This document shows, piece by piece, positions 36,098 through 45,849 of a DNA stretch of 64,000 bases. Under the pieces are notes generated by a model. The model saw only the letters and a program-made list of their open reading frames with translations, searched no databases and was not told the origin of the DNA. Position 1 is the first letter of the stretch; every line of letters begins with the position of its first letter. The position numbers and the translations under genes are program-made. Origin of the DNA: Niastella sp966212235 (GTDB taxonomy: Bacteria > Bacteroidota > Bacteroidia > Chitinophagales > Chitinophagaceae); the NCBI GenBank assembly GCA_966212235.1, contig CBIHPP010000008.1, forward strand, positions 372,001 to 436,000. The letters are read 5' to 3'.

Positions 36098-36989
36098 ATT
36101 TTCTTTTGTAGAAATATAATTTTACAGAGGAGGCCAGGGCCTTTTCACTTAGCGTATAATACCCCGAGTCGTTATTGGCGAATACGATCGCCTCGCCCTG
36201 AGGCTCGGTTGTATATGGCAGGTTGACCGGCGTTTTACTTAATGCCTGAAGGATGGTTTCCCCGGTTGAACGAGGATACTGATAAATAGCATCGTACGTT
36301 TTTACTACAATCTCTTTACCCGACGGCGAAATAGCAGCACTTACCGCAAAATTGTACCCCAGGCTGCCCACGTCTTCGGCCTTGTTCATAACCGTTGTAC
36401 TATAGGGATACTGCAACCGGAAGATCTTTGATCTCAGCTCGTTTTTGGTAATAATGAAAATATCTTTTGTAACGGGATCAACCAGGAAGGCTTCCGCATT
36501 ATGACTACCATCGGGATAAAAAAAAGCGATCTTATCAACTTGCCAAACGGTATCGGTAGCCGCAGCCGGTTCCAACAACCGGTAAATGGCATAATCGGGA
36601 TGAACCATTAAGTTATCACCCGTTTCAGCAATATACAGGTACTGCTTATCGGACTTCGGCCCCGTCGATAACGCCATATCTTCCCAGTCGCGGTTTACAA
36701 TATTGGCCAGGTAAATAGATTTCAGATAAACGCCATCATGCCGTAACAGTTCAATAGCAGGCGGATTCCCGCTATCCTGCTCCACCCATAAATAACCAGG
36801 GTTGGCCTTACTATCAGCAATACCGGAAGCTTCAACCAATGTTGGCGCCTGTAGCGTAAATTCCTGGGGTGTGCTATTATAACCAGCTACATTTCCATGA
36901 GTATCGTGGTTACAAGCCGGCAAACCGGCTATTATAGAAAATAAAATATACCCGTATTTCAACAAAGAGGCCCGTTTTTGTTCAAACAT
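36096..36989 (-). CDS. Beta-propeller lipoprotein
   Basis: The 297-residue protein has a hydrophobic N-terminus ending LPACNHDTHG (lipobox-like). Blade-like strands follow with EASGIADSKANPGYLWVEQD, NRDWEDMALSTGPKSDKQYL, YIAETGD, DGSHNAEAFLVDPVTKDIFI and EPQGEAIVFANNDSGYYTLS. The pattern fits a SdiA-regulated/phytase-like or strictosidine-synthase-like propeller rather than a known enzyme. It stands alone. Function unknown. Confidence 0.75.
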   Translation of the reverse strand: MFEQKRASLLKYGYILFSIIAGLPACNHDTHGNVAGYNSTPQEFTLQAPTLVEASGIADSKANPGYLWVEQDSGNPPAIELLRHDGVYLKSIYLANIVNRDWEDMALSTGPKSDKQYLYIAETGDNLMVHPDYAIYRLLEPAAATDTVWQVDKIAFFYPDGSHNAEAFLVDPVTKDIFIITKNELRSKIFRLQYPYSTTVMNKAEDVGSLGYNFAVSAAISPSGKEIVVKTYDAIYQYPRSTGETILQALSKTPVNLPYTTEPQGEAIVFANNDSGYYTLSEKALASSVKLYFYKRK

Positions 36990-37126
36990 AACAGATACAA
37001 GGTATTAAAAATACCACCAATATGGCCAGCCAAATCGAATATGCAATTATTAATTGTGCGTGACTAAATATTTCTCCCGATTTCATAATCAAAAAAGGAT
37101 GCGGTTCATTATATTGCCGCAACCGC

Positions 37127-37282
37127 GTGCAATGGCGGCCTTCTAAAAACTACTTCAATTCCGGCAAAGCACCTTACCAGGTTAACCGGGATCATATTCC
37201 CTTTACTGAACAAATCACCCATTCCTTTCACTTAACCAGGAAGGATGGGAAATCTATTACCAGGACATACTATCAATTGTAA
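37127..37282 (+). CDS. Unannotated small ORF before the acyltransferase gene
   Basis: A frame from the GTG at 37127 gives 51 residues: VQWRPSKNYFNSGKAPYQVN, then RDHIPFTEQITHSFHLTRKD and GKSITRTYYQL, stop. The composition looks like real protein, and it ends 15 bp before the ATG of the acyltransferase, so it could be in the same operon. The frame is open further upstream without a good start, so it may be the C-terminal remnant of a larger gene. No family recognised. Confidence 0.4.
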   Translation: MQWRPSKNYFNSGKAPYQVNRDHIPFTEQITHSFHLTRKDGKSITRTYYQL

Positions 37283-37297
37283 ACGGAGCGCCGCTAC

Positions 37298-37954
37298 ATG
37301 AATACAACCATGCCATTATATACACCGCTTGATCCCGACAACGACAATGCCATTGTATTTGAGCAAACATTTATCAGGAAGCCCGTTACCATGGCATTAC
37401 GCCCCGTGTCGTTGCCCGGCGATTGGCCACATATAGGGAAATGGTTGTTCAAAGAATTTATTCCGCACACGCGCGGGAACTTTTCACCGGTGGGTCATTT
37501 GCCCGAAAAATATTTGAAGGAAACCTTCTCCATCATGCTGCAATGTGATTTTGCACAACCATTTATAGGGTTATTAAATGATCAACCCGGTTTTTTGATA
37601 GAGATATGTGATGGCGACAGGCATTGCGATGCCTTCTCGGCCGGCCCGCATGTTTTTGAAAACGGGGACCACGTCATGCGACTGGTGTTGTCACCCACCG
37701 TTATCAATACCCGTTATTGGAGCACGTACGCATTGATCAGCAGTCTTGGTTATTTTTTTTCACACCTCCAGGTAAACCGGATCGTTTGGGAGCTGCATGA
37801 AAAAGATAAGCACTACATAAACCTGGCAAACCAGTTAGGATTTGAAGCCTGTAACGAGCATGAATGGCCCGGCATACATGTTTACCTGTATCCGCGGGAA
37901 AAATTCACGCAGTTTTCTGACTCCTGGCAACAACAAATACAAAAACTACCGTAA
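37298..37954 (+). CDS. GNAT acyltransferase, AlcB/IucB-like
   Basis: The 218-residue protein has the architecture of acyltransferases used in hydroxamate siderophore synthesis: MALRPVSLPGDWPHIGKWLF, FIGLLNDQPGFLIEICDGDR, HVMRLVLSP, YALISSLGYFFSHLQVNRIV and NQLGFEACNE. In those pathways it would acylate a hydroxylated diamine. No other siderophore gene is next to it, so the function is uncertain. A stand-alone AraC domain gene follows after 136 bp. Confidence 0.7.
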   Translation: MNTTMPLYTPLDPDNDNAIVFEQTFIRKPVTMALRPVSLPGDWPHIGKWLFKEFIPHTRGNFSPVGHLPEKYLKETFSIMLQCDFAQPFIGLLNDQPGFLIEICDGDRHCDAFSAGPHVFENGDHVMRLVLSPTVINTRYWSTYALISSLGYFFSHLQVNRIVWELHEKDKHYINLANQLGFEACNEHEWPGIHVYLYPREKFTQFSDSWQQQIQKLP

Positions 37955-38090
37955 ATTATATAAGCGTAGGAATACAATTACACCGTCCATTCTCCTTCTT
38001 ATAAACCAATTGCCCCTTTTTTATTATTTTCGTTTGCTAATAACCGTGTGTTGTTACGAACTGAAAGCGCATTATTTTAAACCTTATTTT

Positions 38091-38459
38091 ATGCCTTTAA
38101 AGAAACAGGATATGCTGAATATCCGGCAGGCCAGAACGATTCTTGCTGAAAACTTCGACAAACATATTACCATTCCCCAGCTGGCCCGGCAGGCGGGTAT
38201 TAACGAAGCTAAGCTGAAAGAAGGATTCAAGGAATTATACGGTCATAGCGTACATACTTACCTGCAACAATTGCGCTTGGAGAAAGCCCAGCAATTGTTG
38301 TTGACAACCGAATTGACTATAACTGATATAACTTATCATATTGGTTACAGCCATGTAACACACTTCACTACCCTCTTTAAAAAAGAATTGGGATTAACAC
38401 CAACCGAATGGCGGAAGAAGTATGCCCCCCGCAACCCTAAAGGGGGAGCAGAAAGCTGA
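38091..38459 (+). CDS. Stand-alone AraC-type DNA-binding domain regulator
   Basis: The 122-residue protein consists of the two helix-turn-helix units of the AraC family: RQAGINEAKLKEGFKELYGH and VHTYLQQLRLEKAQQLLLTT, then ITDITYHIGYSHVTHFTTLF and KKELGLTPTEWRKKY. There is no ligand-binding domain. The C-terminal residues APRNPKGGAES come from a dispersed repeat (38425-38448). The ATG at 38091 was chosen because upstream sequence in frame does not resemble the family. It may control the AlcB-like gene next to it. Confidence 0.82.
   Translation: MPLKKQDMLNIRQARTILAENFDKHITIPQLARQAGINEAKLKEGFKELYGHSVHTYLQQLRLEKAQQLLLTTELTITDITYHIGYSHVTHFTTLFKKELGLTPTEWRKKYAPRNPKGGAES
38425..38448. repeat. Dispersed C/G-rich element, copy 3, at a gene end
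   Basis: CCCCCCGCAACCCTAAAGGG, then GGAG (38425-38448), matches the dispersed family and encodes the last residues of the AraC regulator. Confidence 0.5.
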
Positions 38460-38594
38460 AAGCTACAAGCCGCAAGCAAAAAGCTAAAAGCCTAAAACAA
38501 ATACAAAATGCAAAAACGCTGAACGCTTAATGATTAACGCTAATACAACCGAAGTAGCGTTTCGCGTTATGCGTTCAGCGTTCAGCGTTCAGCC
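38450..38594. repeat. Low-complexity and inverted-repeat spacer
   Basis: AAAGCTGAAAGCTACAAGC-type degenerate tandem motifs run through 38450-38495. GCTGAACGC (38519-38527) is the inverse of three tandem GCGTTCA units at 38571-38593, which can form a long-range stem between the convergent AraC and GMC genes. Confidence 0.5.
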
Positions 38595-38598
38595 TTTC

Positions 38599-40335
38599 TT
38601 ACAAGTTCTGTTTTTTCAATTCATTAACGGCGAAATCAACAGCCCTTGCGGTGAGCGCCATATAAGTAAGCGATGGGTTCTGGCAGGCAGATGAGGTCAT
38701 GGAGGCGCCATCCGTTACAAAAACATTCGGCGCATCCCATACCTGGTTATGCGCATTCAGCACCGATGTTTTGGCATCACGGCCCATGCGGGCTGTGCCC
38801 ATTTCATGAATGCCCTGCCCAATGGCATACACTTTACTATCGTAGGTTGTTACATTTTTTACCCCGGCCGATTCAAACATGGCTACCAGTTCCTGGATAA
38901 TATCTTTACGCATTTTCAATTCATTCTCCTTTATTTCGGCATCCATGGCAAGCACGGGCAAGCCCCATTTATCTTTAACCGAAGTGTCGAGTGAAATTTT
39001 ATTATCGTGATAGGGCAACACTTCCCCAAACCCGGTGGCCCCAATATGCCAGGCGCCCGGTTCGGTCAATGCCTGTTTTAATTCAGCCCCCACCCCTAAT
39101 TCAGCCACATCACGCTGCCAGCCCTCGCGGCTGGCGCTCCCCTGGTAACCATACCCCCGAAGAAAATCTCTTTTATCACCAAACAGGTTGGCAAAACGCG
39201 GAATATAAAAACCATTGGCCCGCCGGCCATAGTAATATTTATCTTCATAGCCTTCCACTAAACCACTTGCCCCCAGCATATAATGATGGTCCATGACGTT
39301 ATGCCCCAGCTCACCGCTGCTGCTGCCGAGGCCGCCGGGCCAGATGTCGGTAGCAGAGTTCATCAATACCCAGGCAGAATTTAATGCCGAGGCGCAAACA
39401 AAAACAATCTTTGCATAAAACTCGTACGTGGTATTGGTTTCCGCATCCAGTACTTCTACCCCTTTTGCTCTTTTGGCATCTTTATCATAGATCAGTTTTG
39501 TAACAATAGACCATGGCCGCACGGTAAGATTGCCGGTTTTCACGGCAGCAGGCAAAGTAGATGACTGCGTGCTGAAATAACCGCCAAAAGGGCATCCTTC
39601 CCAGCACCGGTTCCTGAACTGGCATTGTGTACGCCCTTCAATGGGCGCCGTTAAATTGGCCACCCGGCCTATGAACAAATGGCGTTGATTTTTATAATGG
39701 GCTTTAATGCGCGTGGCAACATCCTTCTCTACACAGTTGAGGTCCATAGGCGGTAAAAACTGCCCATCAGGCAATTGCGGCAATCCTTCTTTGGAACCGC
39801 TGATACCGGCGAACCGCTCTACATGATCATACCAGGGGGCGAGATCGCGGTAGCGTATGGGCCAGTCGACCCCATAGCCATCTTTTGCATTGGCTTCAAA
39901 ATCAAAATCGCTCCAGCGGTAACTTTGCCGGCCCCACAGCAGCGAGCGGCCACCCACTTGGTAACTGCGCCACCAGGTAAAAGGTTTTTTTTCCGTATAA
40001 GGGCAATCCTTTTCATTGACCCAGCTATCCATTAACTGTTCATTCGCAATGGTGCTGCCGCCTCCAAACCATTCACGGGAAGCAACGGGGTAGTCTTTTT
40101 TCTGTTGGTTTGTAGCGGTGCCGCGGTGAGGAAGGTCCCACGGGTTATCATTAGCGGTTTTATAGTCTTTGATATGTTCAAGGTTGCGGCCCCGTTCGAG
40201 CATTAATACTTTGAGCCCTTTTTCGGTGAGTTCTTTGGCGGCCCAGCCACCGCTGATACCGGAACCGACTACAATAGCATCATAGGTGTTTTTAATAACA
40301 GCTTTACTGTTAACGTGTAAGGAATCCCCTGGCAT
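38599..40335 (-). CDS. GMC-family FAD-dependent oxidoreductase
   Basis: The 578-residue protein has a Rossmann FAD motif (DAIVVGSGISGGWAAKEL) near residue 20, the GMC pattern GGRSLLWGRQSYRW, a four-Cys segment (CQFRNRCWEGCPFGG) and the C-terminal catalytic region EMGTARMG and SACQNPSLTYMALTARA. Such enzymes oxidise sugar alcohols or aldoses. Bacteroidota often pair them with a gluconate 2-dehydrogenase subunit-3-like protein, which is absent here. No Tat signal is visible at the N-terminus (MPGDSLHVNSKA). Confidence 0.9.
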   Translation of the reverse strand: MPGDSLHVNSKAVIKNTYDAIVVGSGISGGWAAKELTEKGLKVLMLERGRNLEHIKDYKTANDNPWDLPHRGTATNQQKKDYPVASREWFGGGSTIANEQLMDSWVNEKDCPYTEKKPFTWWRSYQVGGRSLLWGRQSYRWSDFDFEANAKDGYGVDWPIRYRDLAPWYDHVERFAGISGSKEGLPQLPDGQFLPPMDLNCVEKDVATRIKAHYKNQRHLFIGRVANLTAPIEGRTQCQFRNRCWEGCPFGGYFSTQSSTLPAAVKTGNLTVRPWSIVTKLIYDKDAKRAKGVEVLDAETNTTYEFYAKIVFVCASALNSAWVLMNSATDIWPGGLGSSSGELGHNVMDHHYMLGASGLVEGYEDKYYYGRRANGFYIPRFANLFGDKRDFLRGYGYQGSASREGWQRDVAELGVGAELKQALTEPGAWHIGATGFGEVLPYHDNKISLDTSVKDKWGLPVLAMDAEIKENELKMRKDIIQELVAMFESAGVKNVTTYDSKVYAIGQGIHEMGTARMGRDAKTSVLNAHNQVWDAPNVFVTDGASMTSSACQNPSLTYMALTARAVDFAVNELKKQNL

Positions 40336-40988
40336 AGCATCGTGTTTGGTGAGTTACTGAAAAAAAGTCCTGTCAATATAGTTGATTTGACATTTATTAC
40401 CCGGTTTTAGGGGAATAAATATCATGTAAGGTCAAAAAAATATCATTACAAGCTCTTCCATACAACATATTGATTTATAAATTAATGCAGTTTAAACTTA
40501 CTTTAAAAGACTTGTAATTTAAGGTTATCATACATATAACCTGATAATAATTCGTAAGGGTAAACGTTTATCTTATCCTGACGGCTGCATAAACCTGCAT
40601 CGTTCACGGGCATTTTTAAACCAAAAACCTTTGTCGCTATGAAAGAATCAGCTTTTCCGAGTTCTAATTCCTCGTAATTTGAACCCATGCACATTCTGCT
40701 GCCATACTAATACATAAACCCCCTGTGGGTTTACGGTTACACCTGTAAGCAAGTTTAATCTACACACGTCTCTGTCATCAGCCGCCTAATTACTGACTTC
40801 CCGCAAAGCGGGACGATTAAACCTTATTGTTAACCAAAAACCAGGAACATGTAACCCTTTATTTCATGTATTGCCTGTAATGCTGTTGCATTATAGCCAA
40901 AGTTGCTTTGCATATACCTGACAGGCTTTTAAACCGGGTACTGCAACAGTATTCAACACCTATTAAAAAACCAACGCAGAACACTTTT
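40336..40988. other. Spacer upstream of susC
   Basis: No clear gene. A minus-strand frame (40503-40688, starting MGSNYEELELGKADSF) has a plausible composition but no support. The promoter of the SusC operon should lie in the last 150 bp. An N-terminal extension of SusC from an ATG at 40908 is possible but does not resemble a signal peptide. Confidence 0.4.
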
Positions 40989-43900
40989 ATGAAAAATCAC
41001 ACTTTTTCATTGGCATCTCTATGCCTCAAACTAACAGGGATACCTATACTGGTATTGCTTTCATTAAATGCATATTCGGGATTCAATGATCCCGATAAGC
41101 CTGCCCCGAAAAATGATCTCTCTAAGTCAGGCAGAAAAACATCCGAACTGATCAAGATCACCGGCAGGGTGGTTGCTGAAGATGGCACACCGGTAATCGG
41201 GGCAAACATTATTGTAAAGGGAACCCTCAATGGTTATTCAACCAATAAAGACGGCTATTTCGAGTTCGGTATAGCTACCGGAGATCAGGTGCTCGTTATA
41301 ACCGCCATGGGTTTTGAAAAAAAGGAAGTAAATGTAGCCAACCAAACCATGCTTGTTATTACATTAAAACCGGAAGTTAATGGGCTCGATGAACTGGTGG
41401 TGATTGGATATGGCTCGCAAAAAAGGAAGGACGTTAACAGCTCGATCTATTCATTGCGTGCTGATGATTTCAGGAATCTTCCCCAAACCGGTATAGACCA
41501 GATGTTGCAGGGAAAAGCATCGGGCATTACGGTGACGCAGAACTCAGGCGCACCCGGCGGCGGCGTTTCTATTAAGATCCGCGGCATTTCAACCTTTGGT
41601 GGCACTGAACCATTGTACGTGATTGATGGTGTTCCGCTGGAAGGAAATAGTAATAAAGATGCCCTTTCATTTACCGGCGATGCGGAAACAAATATGAGCG
41701 CGCTGAGCTACCTCAGTCCGGGCGATATTTTATCAATAGATATTTTAAAAGATGCATCTGCTACGGCTATTTATGGCAACCGCGGCGCCAATGGAGTAAT
41801 TATTATTACTACCAAGAAAGGCAAGGCCGGTGACGGCAAGATCACCTTTGATGGTTATTATGGTAAATCCAAAATATACAAATACGTTGACCTGCTCGAC
41901 CTGAAAGGTTATGCCGCTTATAAGAACAGCATAGCTGATTTCACGGGCGTAGACCGCCAACCCGAGTTTAGCAATGCTGATGTGCTGGGATCAGGGACCG
42001 ACTGGCAACGGCAGATATTCAGGAGCGCCATTATGCAAAACTACAAGCTGGGATTATCAGGCGGAAAACAGGGCGCTACCTATTATATTTCCGGAGATTA
42101 CTATAATCAGGAAGGAATAGTGATCGGCTCGGGATTGAAGCGAAAAACGATCCGGGTGAATGCAGAGAACCAGATTAAGCCCTGGTTCAAAATTGGTGTA
42201 AATGCCAGTTACAGCAGCATTGCCCAGGACATAACTTTAACCAACAACGCCAATAATAATTATGGCAACGTAATAGCCATGGCCATTCAACAATCGCCCG
42301 ATGTGCCGGTAAGCAACCTCGATGGCACCTATGGCGGCCCCAGCGATATCGCCGGTTTGGGCGCCATGACCGGTGGTAACCCGGTTGCACAAGCGAATAC
42401 CTTTATTACCAATCTGAATAAAAACAAGCTGCAAAGCAATGTGTACGGGCAAACCACCTTCTTCCGCGATTTTACCTTTCGAAGTGATTTCGGAAGCGAT
42501 CTGAACTGGAATAACAGTGATGCCTTTTTGCCAACATATACCTGGGGCAGGTCATTCAACAATTTGAACAGCTTTAAAGTACAATCCAATAAAAGCACTT
42601 TCTGGAACTGGCGGAACGTGCTTACCTGGCAAAGAAGAGCCGGCCACCATGATATAACGGTGATGGCAGGTCAGGAAGCGCAGCGGAATGAATGGTATAT
42701 CATTACTTCATCCCGCTCGAAATTTGCCTCCAATGATTTGTATTCTTTAAGCCTGGGCGACCCGGCTACGGCCAGCGCTGCACAGAATATCGGCCGCAAT
42801 ACCCAGGAGTCTTATTTCAGCCGTGTCATTTATACATTCGACAGAAGGTATTCCTTCACTGCCAATATAAGAAGGGACAGAACCTCCAAATTTGCGCCTG
42901 GAAAACAGGTAGGGTATTTTCCAGGGCTCTCTGCCTCCTGGACTTTATCGAATGAACCCTTTTTTGAGAAGTTCAAATCAGCATTCAATCAGATAAAATT
43001 CCGGGCGGGATATGGGGAGATCGGTAATCAGAACGTTCCCAATTACGTATATGGGTCTGCGCTCAGCCCTGTATTTGTTAATTCCAGCGCTTTCGAAAGT
43101 GGGTTGGGGCAGTACATCAGCAACTACGAAAATCCTGATGTTACCTGGGAACACCAGGCACAGTTGAACCTGGGCCTTGACCTGAGCATCAACAATCAGT
43201 TTAATATTACGGTTGACTGGTATAACAAGATATCTGACAAATTCCTGTTCCCGGCTACCTATCCGGCATTTACCGGTACCGGTATTCCCAACACCGGCAC
43301 GGTAGGTATCGCAGCACCTTATGTGAATTTTGGGAAAATGCAAAACAAAGGATACGACATCAGTTTCATTTATCAAACACCCCGGATGACACAGGTATCC
43401 TGGAAAAGCACACTGATTGTATCGCACTACGAGAATACGGTAAAAGAACTGAACAGCCAGACTTCCAACATTACCCAAACGCTGTCAGTAAACGGTAACC
43501 CGCCGATCACCAAAACAATGGTAGGCCAACCCGTAGGTTTGTTTTACGGTTACGAGAAGATCGGCATTTTCCAAACCCCTGAACAACTGTACGGTTCGGC
43601 CATTCGCGCCAATAATGCGATAGATGCAAAGACCGGAACTTACCTGGGAGATGTACAGTACCGCGACCAGGATAAAAACAACGTGATCGATGGCGATGAC
43701 CGCATCATCATCGGCAATCCCAATCCCCGCGTTACGTTTGGCTTTACCAATAATTTCGGTTATAAAGATCTTGATCTGTCCTTCTTCCTGTATGGTTCGT
43801 ACGGCAATGATATCTATAATTACACCCGCGTTTGGGGTGAAGCCATGTCGGCTACCGCCGGCAATCAAATGGCCAGCGTAAATAACAGGTGGACATTTGA

Positions 43901-44231
43901 TAACATAAATACTTCAATGCCCCGGTATGTGAATGGTGATCCCAATGAGAACACGGCCGTCAGCAACCGGTTTATTGAAGACGGTTCTTATCTCCGTATA
44001 CAAAACATAACATTAGGGTATAATCTTTCCGGTTTGCTGAAAAACCGCCTTAGAGGCATTGGTAAAATGCGTCTGTATTTTACTGCACAGAACGTGTACA
44101 CGTTTACCCGGTATTCAGGGTACGATCCGGAAGTAGGTCCTATTAATGGCAACGTATTCCTGAATGGAATTGATATGGGACGCTACCCGGTTCCCAGAAC
44201 TTTTATCGGTGGAATTAATGTTGAGTTTTAA
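40989..44231 (+). CDS. SusC/RagA-family TonB-linked outer-membrane protein
   Basis: The 1080-residue protein has a signal peptide (MKNHTFSLASLCLKLTGIPI), a carboxypeptidase-like regulatory domain (KITGRVVAEDGTPVIGANII), a TonB box (LDELVVIGYGSQKRKD), the plug with PLYVIDGVPLEGNSN and ATAIYGNRGANGVIIITT, and a 22-strand barrel ending RTFIGGINVEF. It imports oligosaccharides across the outer membrane with its SusD partner, encoded next. Given the GH10 two genes downstream, the substrate is probably xylan oligosaccharide. There is no STN domain, so direct anti-sigma signalling is not expected. Confidence 0.95.
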   Translation: MKNHTFSLASLCLKLTGIPILVLLSLNAYSGFNDPDKPAPKNDLSKSGRKTSELIKITGRVVAEDGTPVIGANIIVKGTLNGYSTNKDGYFEFGIATGDQVLVITAMGFEKKEVNVANQTMLVITLKPEVNGLDELVVIGYGSQKRKDVNSSIYSLRADDFRNLPQTGIDQMLQGKASGITVTQNSGAPGGGVSIKIRGISTFGGTEPLYVIDGVPLEGNSNKDALSFTGDAETNMSALSYLSPGDILSIDILKDASATAIYGNRGANGVIIITTKKGKAGDGKITFDGYYGKSKIYKYVDLLDLKGYAAYKNSIADFTGVDRQPEFSNADVLGSGTDWQRQIFRSAIMQNYKLGLSGGKQGATYYISGDYYNQEGIVIGSGLKRKTIRVNAENQIKPWFKIGVNASYSSIAQDITLTNNANNNYGNVIAMAIQQSPDVPVSNLDGTYGGPSDIAGLGAMTGGNPVAQANTFITNLNKNKLQSNVYGQTTFFRDFTFRSDFGSDLNWNNSDAFLPTYTWGRSFNNLNSFKVQSNKSTFWNWRNVLTWQRRAGHHDITVMAGQEAQRNEWYIITSSRSKFASNDLYSLSLGDPATASAAQNIGRNTQESYFSRVIYTFDRRYSFTANIRRDRTSKFAPGKQVGYFPGLSASWTLSNEPFFEKFKSAFNQIKFRAGYGEIGNQNVPNYVYGSALSPVFVNSSAFESGLGQYISNYENPDVTWEHQAQLNLGLDLSINNQFNITVDWYNKISDKFLFPATYPAFTGTGIPNTGTVGIAAPYVNFGKMQNKGYDISFIYQTPRMTQVSWKSTLIVSHYENTVKELNSQTSNITQTLSVNGNPPITKTMVGQPVGLFYGYEKIGIFQTPEQLYGSAIRANNAIDAKTGTYLGDVQYRDQDKNNVIDGDDRIIIGNPNPRVTFGFTNNFGYKDLDLSFFLYGSYGNDIYNYTRVWGEAMSATAGNQMASVNNRWTFDNINTSMPRYVNGDPNENTAVSNRFIEDGSYLRIQNITLGYNLSGLLKNRLRGIGKMRLYFTAQNVYTFTRYSGYDPEVGPINGNVFLNGIDMGRYPVPRTFIGGINVEF

Positions 44232-44263
44232 AACCCTTTACCATTATTGTTAAACACGAACAA

Positions 44264-45832
44264 ATGAACAATAACTATAAAAACAAGCGCTGGATTACAG
44301 GTATATTGCTGGGAGCTACGGTGTTGATGAGTTGTAGGAAATCGTATTTCGACGGAACGCCAACCGGTCAGTATACAGTAGATAATTACTTTACCACGGC
44401 TACCGAAGTACAGGCTGCCACAGCTTCATTATATGGCGCGCCCTGGTATAATTTCAATTGTACGTATAGTATGAGCATCGGCGATGTATATGCCGGCAAT
44501 TCAACCGGCGACGCCAATGTGCCCATGCTTCAGTTCCAGAACATGAACGTTACCCAAAGTAATGAATACCTGTACAAAGGCTGGGCTTCCCTGTACACCG
44601 TAATTGGGCAGGCCAATGCCTTTATTAACAACGTTAACAAAAATGCCGATAAGCTTGGCGCCACAACGGTTAATACGGCATTGGGCGAATGTTGGTTCAT
44701 GCGCGCCGCCGCCTATTTTTACCTGGTACGGAATTACGGCGCCGTTCCAATTATAGAAGATACCGCCGACTTTAAAAAGGGTTACCAGTATCCCCGCCAT
44801 ATAGTGGCCGATGTGTACAAATTCATATTGAATGACCTGAAAAAGGCTGAAGCCAGTTTACCGGTAAAGGCTTCCACGCCGGGCCGGGTATCGGCCGGCG
44901 CCGCCAAAGCCCTGCTGGCGAAAGTATATCTTACCATGGATGATTTTGACAATGCAAAGACTAAAGCCTGGGAGTTGATCAGTAATGAAAGCGTATATGG
45001 CTATGGGTTGATGAGCAGCTATGCCGATCTGTTTTTCACACGGAACAATAATAACAAAGAATCCATCTGGGCATTGCAATGGAAAGCCAGTAATGCCGAT
45101 GGCTCGTATGGCACCGGTAATATTACGCAGGCGTATTGCGCACCCTACGGTCAGGAACTCACCGGTGCGCAGGACGGGTGGGGAAGCTTTAAACCAAGCA
45201 TCGATCTGCAAAGAGATTCCATTGCCGGCGATCTGAGAAGAAAGCCAACGTATATGCGCGCCAATGACTATTATCCCGAACTGCTTCAGGTAAAAGGCGG
45301 TTATACCTACCCTGGCTGCAAATCGAGAACGGGCACGAATGTAAAAAAATATGTAGTGGGTACTTTTGAGGATAACGCCGCTACCGGTGGAACGTATATG
45401 ATGTCGACCGGCATCAATACCTATATGATCCGGTATGCCGATGTATTGCTGACGTATGTAGAAGCGGTGATAGGGAACAATACATCTACTTCTGATGCCA
45501 CGGCCATTCAGCAGTTCATGCGGGTAAGAACAAGGGCCGGGCTTGGCAGCATACCCGTCAGCAGCATCAGCATAGATGACGTGTTGCGGGAAAGAAGGTT
45601 GGAGTTTGCTTTTGAAGGACAATTCTGGTACGACATCTTACGATTGCCGCAGGATAAAGCGATCGTTAAATTAAGCAATATGGAAAGAGGTTTGTTCGAT
45701 GGCTTCTGCGGAACCGGATCTATTAGTTCGAACAAAATAACCGTAACACCCGCCATGCTGTTGTTCCCAATACCGCAGTCAGAGATTGACAGCGATCCCA
45801 ACCTGGCTCAACCACCGGCCGCTTATTATTAA
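44264..45832 (+). CDS. RagB/SusD-family surface glycan-binding lipoprotein
   Basis: The 522-residue protein has a lipobox (ATVLMSCRKS) and the SusD fold: TPTGQYTVDNYFTTATEVQA, GWASLYTVIGQANAFINNVN, GECWFMRAAAYFYLVRNYGA and VPII, then a C-terminal part with RFVDVLLTYVEA-type text (IRYADVLLTYVEAVIGNN) and LRERRLEFAFEGQFWYDILR. It caps the SusC barrel at 40989-44231 and captures glycan. It begins 32 bp after susC. Confidence 0.95.
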   Translation: MNNNYKNKRWITGILLGATVLMSCRKSYFDGTPTGQYTVDNYFTTATEVQAATASLYGAPWYNFNCTYSMSIGDVYAGNSTGDANVPMLQFQNMNVTQSNEYLYKGWASLYTVIGQANAFINNVNKNADKLGATTVNTALGECWFMRAAAYFYLVRNYGAVPIIEDTADFKKGYQYPRHIVADVYKFILNDLKKAEASLPVKASTPGRVSAGAAKALLAKVYLTMDDFDNAKTKAWELISNESVYGYGLMSSYADLFFTRNNNNKESIWALQWKASNADGSYGTGNITQAYCAPYGQELTGAQDGWGSFKPSIDLQRDSIAGDLRRKPTYMRANDYYPELLQVKGGYTYPGCKSRTGTNVKKYVVGTFEDNAATGGTYMMSTGINTYMIRYADVLLTYVEAVIGNNTSTSDATAIQQFMRVRTRAGLGSIPVSSISIDDVLRERRLEFAFEGQFWYDILRLPQDKAIVKLSNMERGLFDGFCGTGSISSNKITVTPAMLLFPIPQSEIDSDPNLAQPPAAYY

Positions 45833-45849
45833 CCCTAAAACCTTTGTTC

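Noticed and set aside
40503..40694. Minus-strand 63-codon frame upstream of susC
   Set aside because: Composition is plausible, but no signal, motif, operon partner or promoter supports it.
44858..45622. 254-codon minus-strand frame inside susD
   Set aside because: Antisense shadow of a well-supported SusD gene; no family features.
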